Of a stretch of DNA of 64,000 bases, positions 35,112-41,696 are shown in pieces. The number at the start of each line of letters is the position of its first letter. Within the stretch, counting starts at the first letter, position 1. The DNA is from Williamsia maris. GTDB taxonomy: Bacteria; Actinomycetota; Actinomycetes; Mycobacteriales; Mycobacteriaceae. Below the pieces are notes generated by a model that did no database searches, was not told where the DNA came from, and saw only the letters and a program-made list of their open reading frames with translations. The stretch covers positions 124,001 through 188,000 of the forward strand of contig NZ_JAMTCJ010000004.1 in the NCBI RefSeq assembly GCF_024171815.1, read 5' to 3'. Position numbers and translations under genes: made by a program.

Positions 35112-35843
35112 TCAGGCGCGTTGCCCCGCGGGCCGAATGATCTCGTTCACGTCGACGTCCGCCGGCTGGTCGATCACCCACGCGACCGTGGAGGCGATTG
35201 CCTCGGCCGGCAGGGCGGAACTCCGATAGCTCTGCATCGCCTCGCGCGCAACGGGATCGGTGATGTGATCGGCCAGTTCACTGTCGACGACACCGGGGGA
35301 GACGGTGGTGACCCGAATGGACGGATCGAGTTCGCGTCGTAACCCCTCGGTGATCGCCCATGCCGCGAATTTGGTTCCGAAGTAGACGGCGCTGGTCGGC
35401 ACCACCTCGTGGGCGCCGACCGATGCGGTGGTGATGAAATGCCCGCCGTCCTGGCGCAGGAAGTGGGGGAGTGCGGCAGCTATGCCGTGGAGCAGACCTT
35501 TGATGTTGACGTCGATCATCGCGTCCCATTCGTCGACGAGCAGCGCGTCCAGGCGGGACAGCGGCATCACTCCCGCGTTGTTGATGATCACGTCGATCCT
35601 GCCGTGTGCTGCGACGATCTCGTCGAGCAACCGCGCGAAGGTGTCTCGGTCGGTGACGTCGAGGTCGCGGGCCTCGGCCGATCCGCCCGTGGCCGCCAGG
35701 TCGGTCACGAGCGCAGTGAGACGGTCAGCACGGCGCGCGGCGAGAACGACGTGGTGCCCGTCGCGGGCGAGCCGGGAGGCGACGGCCGCACCGATGCCGC
35801 TACTCGCTCCGGAGACGAGGATGATTTTCTCAGAAGTTGTCAT
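35112..35843 (-). CDS. Short-chain dehydrogenase/reductase
   Basis: 243 aa Rossmann enzyme. Cofactor loop G-A-S-S-G-I-G near residue 12, N-N-A-G near 88, catalytic Y-F-G-T-K near 154-158 preceded by T-A-S-V-G. The ATG at 35843 gives a normal start; the frame extends upstream to 35906 through the operator-like repeat region. Divergent from the MmyB-type regulator, a common arrangement in which the regulator controls the dehydrogenase. Confidence 0.88.
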   Translation of the reverse strand: MTTSEKIILVSGASSGIGAAVASRLARDGHHVVLAARRADRLTALVTDLAATGGSAEARDLDVTDRDTFARLLDEIVAAHGRIDVIINNAGVMPLSRLDALLVDEWDAMIDVNIKGLLHGIAAALPHFLRQDGGHFITTASVGAHEVVPTSAVYFGTKFAAWAITEGLRRELDPSIRVTTVSPGVVDSELADHITDPVAREAMQSYRSSALPAEAIASTVAWVIDQPADVDVNEIIRPAGQRA

Positions 35844-35888
35844 GATTCGAGTGTCAGAGCCGATGTGCCCACGCAACAGGCCGCGATC

Positions 35889-35913
35889 CGCCTGGGTGCA
35901 CCGCACCCAGGCG
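35889..35913. promoter_or_regulatory. Perfect 25-bp palindrome, MmyB/SDR divergent operator candidate
   Basis: CGCCTGGGTGC at 35889-35899 and GCACCCAGGCG at 35903-35913 are perfect 11-bp arms with a 3-bp centre. It sits in the 100-bp gap between the SDR start (35843) and the regulator start (35944). Size and symmetry fit a dimer-binding site of the adjacent MmyB-type HTH regulator. Nothing else in the gap explains it. Confidence 0.7.
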
Positions 35914-35943
35914 TGCGGGCCGGGATCGTCTTACGATCGGCGG

Positions 35944-36771
35944 GTGACCTCGCACCCCTTGGCCGAGTACCTCCGGGCACGTCGCGCCGCGACATCGCCC
36001 ACCGATGTCGGGCTGCGCGACTCCGGCGGACGCCGAGTTCCGGGACTGCGTCGCGAGGAGGTGGCGATGCTCGCCGACATGAGTGTCGATTACTACACGC
36101 GCCTCGAACAGGGCCGTGAGCGCAGTCCCTCGCCGCAGATGATCGACGCGCTGTCCCGGGCGCTGCACCTCGACCACGATGGGCGCGAACACCTCCACCG
36201 CCTCGCCGGACTGGGGCCACGGCCGTCGGCGGCCGGGTCGGAGCGGGTCGACCCGGAGCTGCGGCGTCTGCTCGACGCGTGGCCGGACAATCCGGCCATC
36301 GTTCTGGGCTGTGCCTACGACGTCCTGGCGGGCAATCACCTCGGTGAAGAACTGTTCTCGCACTTCCCCGTGACGCGGAATCTGGCGGAATTGGTGTTCC
36401 TGGACCCCGCCGCTCGGTCCTTCTACGCGGACTGGCAGACCGCAGCAGAGAACACCGTCGCCGGGTTCCGACTCCTCGAGGCCCAGGCCCCCGACCATCC
36501 CCGAATTCGCGAGGTACGTGAAGGGCTGCACGCCCGCAGCAGTGACTTTGTCGAGATCTACGCGCAGAATCGGGCCGCGGGCAAGCGGATCGAGACCAAA
36601 CGCCTGATCCATCCCGAGGTCGGGCCGTTGACGCTGACGATGCTCGGGTTCGACGTGCGTTCCGCCCCGGGACAACAATTGATCGTGTACCACGCACAGG
36701 CAGGTACGGCGGACGCCGACGCGATCAGCCTGTTGCGTACCCGCGCGTTGATGCGAGCCGGCACGAACTGA
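35944..36771 (+). CDS. Helix-turn-helix regulator with MmyB-like ligand-binding domain
   Basis: 275 aa from GTG 35944. The N-terminal XRE HTH includes R-V-P-G-L-R-R-E-E-V-A-M-L-A-D-M-S-V-D-Y-Y (about residues 30-50) and R-L-E-Q-G-R; the family signature L-R-R-E-E-V-A is clear. The remaining 190 residues form the MmyB-like domain, PAS-like, thought to bind a fatty-acid-like ligand in relatives. Typically a repressor of an adjacent SDR, as here. Confidence 0.9.
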   Translation: MTSHPLAEYLRARRAATSPTDVGLRDSGGRRVPGLRREEVAMLADMSVDYYTRLEQGRERSPSPQMIDALSRALHLDHDGREHLHRLAGLGPRPSAAGSERVDPELRRLLDAWPDNPAIVLGCAYDVLAGNHLGEELFSHFPVTRNLAELVFLDPAARSFYADWQTAAENTVAGFRLLEAQAPDHPRIREVREGLHARSSDFVEIYAQNRAAGKRIETKRLIHPEVGPLTLTMLGFDVRSAPGQQLIVYHAQAGTADADAISLLRTRALMRAGTN

Positions 36772-36796
36772 CGCTTTTCGCCTGGTCGGTGCTCGA

Positions 36797-37543
36797 CTAC
36801 CGAGTAGCGTGCGCTTCGATACCGTCGAGAAGCCGTTCAAGGCCGAAAGCGAATGTCCCAATCGGATCGCCAGGTGCTTGGAACAGTTCGCCGACATGGG
36901 CCCCGACGCGCCCCGCAAGGGGAAAGTCGTCCTGCGGCATGACATCCGACAGAGCTGGTCCGACGATGTCCCACCACTGCGAGTCGCTGAGCGTTGATTC
37001 GGTCGGTGTCCGCCGGGCGTCGAGGGTCTCGCGCGCGTTGCCCACCGCGAAGGCGGTGAGTGTGGAGATGACGCGGTCGCTGCCGATGTCGGACAGTCCC
37101 GTGTCGACGAGTTGCTCGAGCTGTCGTTCGTAGCGTCGAAGTCGGTTCGGACCGGTGACCTGTCTCCAACTGGACGCCTCGAGTAGCCAGGGGTGGCGCA
37201 TGAGTTCGTCACGAACCGACTCGGCTATCCACGTCAGACGTGCCCGAAATGGTTCACCGCTGTCAAATGGCTCATCCTCGGCCGCAACCGCGTCGACCAT
37301 CAGCGCGACGAGGGCGTCCTTGCTCGGCACGTAGGTGTAGAAGCTCATCGGCTTCACGCCGAGGGACGCACTGACCGTTCGTACCGAGAGGCCGGCCAAC
37401 CCATCGCGATCAGCCATCGCGACCGCGACTGCCACCACGTCGTCGACGCTGAGTCGTTGGCGCGGTCCGCGCCGGGTCTCCGCGGCTACGTGTGCGCGCC
37501 ACAGCAGTCGAACGACAGCCCTCGCTTCGTCGTCGGCTGACAT
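36797..37543 (-). CDS. TetR-family transcriptional regulator
   Basis: 248 aa. HTH L-S-V-R-T-V-S-A-S-L-G-V-K-P-M-S-F-Y-T-Y-V-P-S-K-D (about residues 47-72) with a preceding N-terminal extension of about 25 residues, and a TetR_C-type helical ligand domain. ATG 37543 follows AGAGAGG; the longer open frame crosses the operator repeats. Divergent from a DDN-type reductase gene with two near-identical sites between them. Confidence 0.9.
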   Translation of the reverse strand: MSADDEARAVVRLLWRAHVAAETRRGPRQRLSVDDVVAVAVAMADRDGLAGLSVRTVSASLGVKPMSFYTYVPSKDALVALMVDAVAAEDEPFDSGEPFRARLTWIAESVRDELMRHPWLLEASSWRQVTGPNRLRRYERQLEQLVDTGLSDIGSDRVISTLTAFAVGNARETLDARRTPTESTLSDSQWWDIVGPALSDVMPQDDFPLAGRVGAHVGELFQAPGDPIGTFAFGLERLLDGIEAHATR

Positions 37544-37577
37544 GTGTGCGCCTCTCTCGGTTCTGGAGCCGTTTTCA

Positions 37578-37622
37578 ACTCCGTATGGCGTACAGTCTTT
37601 ACTACTCCGTACACCGTACAGC
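37578..37622. promoter_or_regulatory. Tandem operator repeats in the TetR / DDN-type divergent promoter
   Basis: Two 19-bp copies: ACTCCGTATGGCGTACAGT (37578-37596) and ACTCCGTACACCGTACAGC (37604-37622), identical at 15 of 19 positions and 26 bp apart. Each holds a CCGTA...CGTACAG partial palindrome. Both copies lie in the gap between the two start codons, as expected for TetR autoregulation and repression of the divergent gene. I did not see a third copy. Confidence 0.72.
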
Positions 37623-37680
37623 TGTCGGGGTTTGAAACGTCGCAATCGTCGACCACCGCCAACGAACCAGGAGCCCGGAC

Positions 37681-38139
37681 ATGGCACCCACACCGACTTC
37701 GTCCGTCAGACCACCTCGATGGATCAAATCCCTCAACCGGCTTCTGCTCGCCATCCGTGCCGTCGGCGGGCTGCAGGAGTTGCCGGTGCTGCTCGTGGCG
37801 GGACGGCGTAGCGGTAAAACGCGCCGGACACCGTTGACCGTTGTGACCCTCGACGGTCACCGGTATCTACTCGAGGGGTTTCCCGGCGCGGACTGGGCGC
37901 GAAACGTGCGGGCAGCAGGCGGATCGGCCGACCTCGTGACCGGACGAGTCACGCAGCCAGTGCAACTCACCGAACTCGACGCCGAGTCGGCCGTGCCGGT
38001 GTTGCGCGCGTGGCCCGACAAGTCCGGAACGGATGGTCCGAAGATAATGATGAACGCAGGCGTCGTCGACGAGATCAGCCCGGATGCCTTCGCGGCCTTG
38101 GCCGGTCGCTGTGCGGTCTTTCGCCTCGACGACCGATGA
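37681..38139 (+). CDS. Deazaflavin (F420)-dependent nitroreductase/quinone reductase, DDN family
   Basis: 152 aa. The family core is present: P-V-L-L-V-A-G-R-R-S-G-K-T-R-R-T-P-L near residues 35-52 (F420 phosphate contacts), Y-L-L-E-G-F-P-G-A-D-W-A-R-N near 64-77, and a G-R-V region. DDN relatives reduce quinones or nitroaromatics with F420H2 and are membrane-associated through the N-terminus, which here is basic and amphipathic. RBS AGGAG is 7-11 nt upstream. Probably repressed by the divergent TetR. Confidence 0.87.
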   Translation: MAPTPTSSVRPPRWIKSLNRLLLAIRAVGGLQELPVLLVAGRRSGKTRRTPLTVVTLDGHRYLLEGFPGADWARNVRAAGGSADLVTGRVTQPVQLTELDAESAVPVLRAWPDKSGTDGPKIMMNAGVVDEISPDAFAALAGRCAVFRLDDR

Positions 38140-38311
38140 GTGACGCTCCTTCAGCGATCTGTCGGCTGTAGTGGGGAGTTCTTGGTTCACAGCAACACCC
38201 CGCTCGAGACCTCGATGCGTTCGCCGGTCGCCCAGCGGAACTCGTGGGTACGGCCAACCGGTGAGTAGAACTACCGATTCGGCTCGTGCCGGTGCGGTCC
38301 ATGGTGGACAG

Positions 38312-38641
38312 ATGAGTGTTTCGCGCGTCGGCAAGGCCAGGGTGATGACCGGTGTACTGGTGTCATGCGTTGCGGCACTGTGGACGTGGGGTGCGAGCGT
38401 TGTTCTCGCCGTGGCGTTGTTCACCGCTGCGGACAGCCGGTGCAACGGTCAGCCACCTCGAGTCGACATGGACGGCGGCTGGCTGGTCATCGCAACCGTC
38501 TGCGTCTGGGCCGCACCGTTCCTTGCTGTTGCCGTCCGGCGCACGTCGGTGGCCTCGGTGATCGCATCCCTGATCACCATCGTGGTGGGGGTTGTCATCG
38601 TCGTCAACATGTTTCGGTCGCCCGGTACGTTCTGCTTCTAG
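38312..38641 (+). CDS. Small membrane protein of unknown function
   Basis: 109 aa with three hydrophobic segments (about residues 12-38, 57-74 and 82-101) and a short loop C-N-G-Q-P-P between. The ATG at 38312 places a basic M-S-V-S-R-V-G-K-A-R before the first segment, fitting the positive-inside rule. No family recognised. The preceding 170 bp hold no gene that I can support. Confidence 0.6.
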   Translation: MSVSRVGKARVMTGVLVSCVAALWTWGASVVLAVALFTAADSRCNGQPPRVDMDGGWLVIATVCVWAAPFLAVAVRRTSVASVIASLITIVVGVVIVVNMFRSPGTFCF

Positions 38642-38825
38642 GTTACGATCGGAGGTCCTAGTTGCAAGCTGGAGCTGCTATATCTTGTTGCTGCACAACG
38701 CTATACCGTATACTGAACGTGATCGGCTAGAACGGTTCGTAACGCGCGTGGCATCGCCCCAACCGCGAACCTGTGGTCAGCGGTGAAGCGAGATGCGCTT
38801 CAGCAGAATGCCCGGGTAGGTCGCG
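38642..38825. other. Intergenic stretch, no gene seen
   Basis: Slightly A/T-richer sequence between the small membrane protein and the minus-strand lipoprotein gene. Short frames here have no start signals or recognisable protein pattern. It may mark the left limit of the accessory region. Confidence 0.4.
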
Positions 38826-39845
38826 CTATTCGAGGCCAACCCCTGAGCGGACCAAGGCGATGATGTCATCGGACGCCTGGCGGTAGCCGATCAGGTCTCG
38901 GACCACTAGGCGACGACAACCGTCGGTCTCGACCTGCAGCTCGCCGCCACCTGATCCATCAGGCCTGTATAGGTCGAGGCTGACGATCTCGGAGGCGTCG
39001 ACATCGCAGGGGCGCGCTGCCGGTGCCGCGATCACCTCGCGCATCAGCCGCGTGCTCGCGTCGCCGGACAATCTGGTGCGTCTGGTCAGGGCGGTATCGG
39101 CGTCGCCGGCTGACGACTTCGCTACGCGGTACGTGCAGGCGGTGAGGCCCATAACCTCCCGATCGGGCAACCGCAGAGTAGGGCGCTTCACCGGAGGTGA
39201 CGCGGTGTCGGGTCCCGGGTCGGACGAGAGTGAGACATTGAATGATTGCGTGCACTGATTCGGAACCAAGTAGCCGAGGTCCTCTGCGCGGGTGCGGCCC
39301 GTTTCGACAAGCGCCTCGAGCGGACCGAGTGGATCGTCGCGATATCCGCAGATGACGCCGGGCCACGTCATGCGCACCGCGCCGGAGGGGGAGACGAGAT
39401 ACACCGCCGCAGGCGCTTCCACTCGGTACGCGCAGCTGTAGCTGGTGTTCTCGTCCGCCCGTTGCGACGGGCGGTTGACTGCGTCGGCGAATGCCCCGAC
39501 ATCGCCGCCGAGCGATACCGCGTCGACTGTCCCCGATGTACCGTCTCCCTGCGTCAGCTCACACAGCACGACGCTCGACGGCGTGAAGCCGGACGGTAGG
39601 GAACCCTCCTTTGGGATGTTGTCCCCGGAGTTGTTCTCGCCGTACTGCAGTAGATGAACGATGTCTGGCAGGGTGCAGTCCGCCAATGGGACAATGTCTG
39701 CAGCCGGGGGCCGGTACGACTCGGTCCCATCTGAAACCAAACTGCAACTGGTTGACACGATCATGAAGACCGTGGTCACCATCAACTGAGTGCGAACGGT
39801 GCGAGAGCGAGCTGTCGTCGACCCGGGGCCAGCGCGTTTGTTCAC
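38826..39845 (-). CDS. Putative lipoprotein of unknown function
   Basis: 339 aa from GTG 39845; ATG 39782 would give 318 aa. The longer form is chosen because its N-terminus has several arginines before a hydrophobic core ending V-S-T-S-C, Cys34, giving a lipoprotein-like signal with an imperfect lipobox. The mature part has seven or more cysteines (for example A-D-C-T-L, V-L-C-E-L, Y-S-C-A-Y, V-I-C-G-Y, Q-C-T-Q, T-A-C-T-Y, R-P-C-D-V) and reads as two similar halves with S-Y-S-C-A-Y-R-V and T-A-C-T-Y-R-V strands. This resembles the duplicated DUF3558-type lipoproteins of actinobacteria. Function unknown. Confidence 0.68.
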   Translation of the reverse strand: MNKRAGPGSTTARSRTVRTQLMVTTVFMIVSTSCSLVSDGTESYRPPAADIVPLADCTLPDIVHLLQYGENNSGDNIPKEGSLPSGFTPSSVVLCELTQGDGTSGTVDAVSLGGDVGAFADAVNRPSQRADENTSYSCAYRVEAPAAVYLVSPSGAVRMTWPGVICGYRDDPLGPLEALVETGRTRAEDLGYLVPNQCTQSFNVSLSSDPGPDTASPPVKRPTLRLPDREVMGLTACTYRVAKSSAGDADTALTRRTRLSGDASTRLMREVIAAPAARPCDVDASEIVSLDLYRPDGSGGGELQVETDGCRRLVVRDLIGYRQASDDIIALVRSGVGLE

Positions 39846-40086
39846 GCTTTCGATCGTTCCACCGATCGAAGATAGAATTTTCACCACCGGTGTGTCGAGT
39901 CGGGCTACTGTCACGCCATGTCTTATGAGAAAGGCGCATGACCGGCTCGATTCGTGGGCGTGATGCGTTCCGCCGGCAACGGTCTGATCCGTGCCCTGTT
40001 CAAGATTGTGCTTCAGTGCACACGCCCCTACACCGCGTGAAACATCGAGTTCGCCGTGTGTCGGAGTTGCCGCGCTGGAGGCTGTT

Positions 40087-40711
40087 TCAGTCATCGTCTT
40101 CGTTCCAGAAGCGGGAGACGAATCCGGTGAGGGCCTTCTTGTCATCGGGAGGCACGCCGTCCACATCGGCGAAGTAGTAGCAGGGGCTGGTGGCCTTGAT
40201 CAGGACTGGAGCTTTCTCGGTCTTGAAGTCCACAATGAACACTCCGCTCTTGCCCGTCTGTCCATCCTCGGAGTCCCACTCCGTGTCTGTGCTCTTGACC
40301 CTGGCCTGCGCCAGTTCGGTGGGCATCGACCGACCGTTGAGCCACATCCTCGCGGAGTACTGGATGCCGTTGAGCGTGGGATGGAAAGAGAATCCCTTCT
40401 GCCGGGCAGTGCAGTCGCTCCATCGTTCCGTGGATTGCTCCTCGTCGATGTTTCTTTTCCGATGCGGGGAGGAGGCGGACGAAGTCCAGTGCCAGCGCCC
40501 GGCCGGCTTCACGAACAGAGGAGGCCTGCTCCTTGGTGAGCGGGGAGTGTTTGGACACTTTCTTGACGGAACCGGGTAGGGCCGAGGGGGATCCGGTGGA
40601 GCACTGTGTCACGGAAACAGCACCGATCACCAAAGCCAGCGCTACGGTCACCAGCTTCAGTGAGGACCTGTGCCGGGCTATCCATCTTCGGTTCTTCTCA
40701 GATCTGCGCAT
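40087..40711 (-). pseudogene. Frameshifted putative lipoprotein gene
   Basis: Two overlapping frames together make one protein of about 207 aa. The first frame starts at 40711 with a basic signal peptide ending S-V-T-Q-C (Cys37) and runs to L-L-P-A-S-E-K-K. The second frame continues E-E-Q-S-T-E-R-W-S-D-C-T-A and ends P-C-Y-Y-F-A-D-V-D-G-V-P-P-D-D. The switch lies near 40451-40460 in an A-rich run (GGAAAAGAAAC on the coding strand) and needs one extra base. Either a real frameshift or a sequencing error. No known family recognised; cysteines could form a disulfide. Confidence 0.6.
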
Positions 40712-40885
40712 CGTCACTCCAGATGTCCACGCCGGTGCTCGATAGCAAAGAGTGTGTAAAAGACCTACCGAGTATGGAGTAGCGGACAGCAAGGCCGGCG
40801 GACCGACCTAGAAGACTCACATCCGCTGGCGGGGCCAGCCCGCGATAAACCCTGTGGCGCTTCCTCCCCCTTCTACGATGTCTCC

Positions 40886-41092
40886 ATGACGACGCCGACG
40901 TGGGTGGAACTTGCTGGTCGCAATGCCGCCGCCGAAGCTGTGTCGATCACCGGATCGCTGGAGGTTACTGAGCCGCAATCGGACAGGGTGCAGTTCCGCT
41001 TCTCCCATGCACCGGGCAGTAAGTGGCGAATCGAGCATGCCGGTCAACCGGTGTATCTGGCGTCCGGGCGCACAGCGGTTATAGCCTGGACG
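40886..41092 (+). pseudogene. 5' fragment of a conserved actinobacterial gene, truncated
   Basis: The first 67 or so residues (M-T-T-P-T-W-V-E-L-A-G-R-N-A-A-A-E-A-V ... H-A-P-G-S-K-W-R-I-E-H-A-G-Q-P-V-Y-L-A-S) look like the N-terminus of a longer conserved protein. After G-R-T-A-V-I near 41092 the frame continues into low-complexity, protein-unlike sequence that begins with an inverted repeat. I infer that the rest was lost at a recombination junction. No promoter evidence. Confidence 0.5.
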
Positions 41093-41097
41093 TGCGT

Positions 41098-41129
41098 GCA
41101 AATCTGCATGCAGCCTGCGTGCAGATTGC
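41098..41129. repeat. Imperfect inverted repeat at the truncation junction
   Basis: GCAAATCTGCA at 41098-41108 and TGCAGATTGC at 41120-41129 are complementary apart from one bulged A, with an 11-nt loop containing GCAGCCTGCG. It begins right where the plus-strand gene fragment loses its protein-like character. Could be a transposon or integration scar, a hairpin terminator or an attachment-site core. Confidence 0.4.
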
Positions 41130-41321
41130 TGCCGGGGCATGCAAGGTCTCGTAAGTGCGTTGCAGAGAGTCACAGCAACCCCTCGCGGCTATTTGTCACC
41201 TTGACGACCGCGTCAGGCGGGGGGAAAGATCGACGCTCGCCAACTGAGCTGGCGGTAGGAAAATTGCCACCGACCTTCGCCGACCGGTTAAGAGCTCATG
41301 TGCCGAAGAAGGACCGTAAAA

Positions 41322-41696
41322 TCAACTCCATATCGCGATATCGCCGCTCGGCATACAAACGATCAAAGATCCACTCGGACCCGCGACTTGCCACGATTCG
41401 TATACCTCATCTGGCGCCACCGATATTTCACTTCCGTTGTCGAGCGAGATCGACAGTGAGCCGCTCTCGTCATACTGCGCGTCGGTGATCTTTGCGCCTT
41501 TGAAAATCGAAGACTCCAGCGAAAACTCGCCTGACGCGGAAGCAGCCACTGAAAACGGATTGGTGCCACCCTTCACCTCGAAGTTGTTCTCTATGGTTAC
41601 GGTATGGCCATCGCTTGTCGATATTCTGACGCTGAACCCGTCAGATACATCAGTCACTACGCTGCCTATAATCGCAATTGCAGTTGTCATTACCAT
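41322..41696 (-). CDS. DUF6188-like putative immunity protein
   Basis: 124 aa, acidic and without signal peptide, so cytosolic. The C-terminal half carries Y-E-S-W-Q-V-A-G-P-S-G-S-L-I-V-C-M-P-S-G-D-I-A-I-W-S. This W-Q-V-A-G-P-x-G-x-L-x-V-C-x-P-G-G-x-L-A-V-W pattern is the one I recall for DUF6188 proteins, often found beside polymorphic toxins. The start codon overlaps the toxin stop (TAA at 41692-41690) by 7 nt; a second ATG at 41690 is possible. By position it should neutralise the C-terminal domain of that toxin. Assignment as immunity is inference. Confidence 0.68.
   Translation of the reverse strand: MVMTTAIAIIGSVVTDVSDGFSVRISTSDGHTVTIENNFEVKGGTNPFSVAASASGEFSLESSIFKGAKITDAQYDESGSLSISLDNGSEISVAPDEVYESWQVAGPSGSLIVCMPSGDIAIWS

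Noticed and set aside
41130-41488. Continuation of the plus-strand frame from 40886
   Set aside because: Protein-like character is lost after about residue 67, and the end is antisense to the immunity gene.
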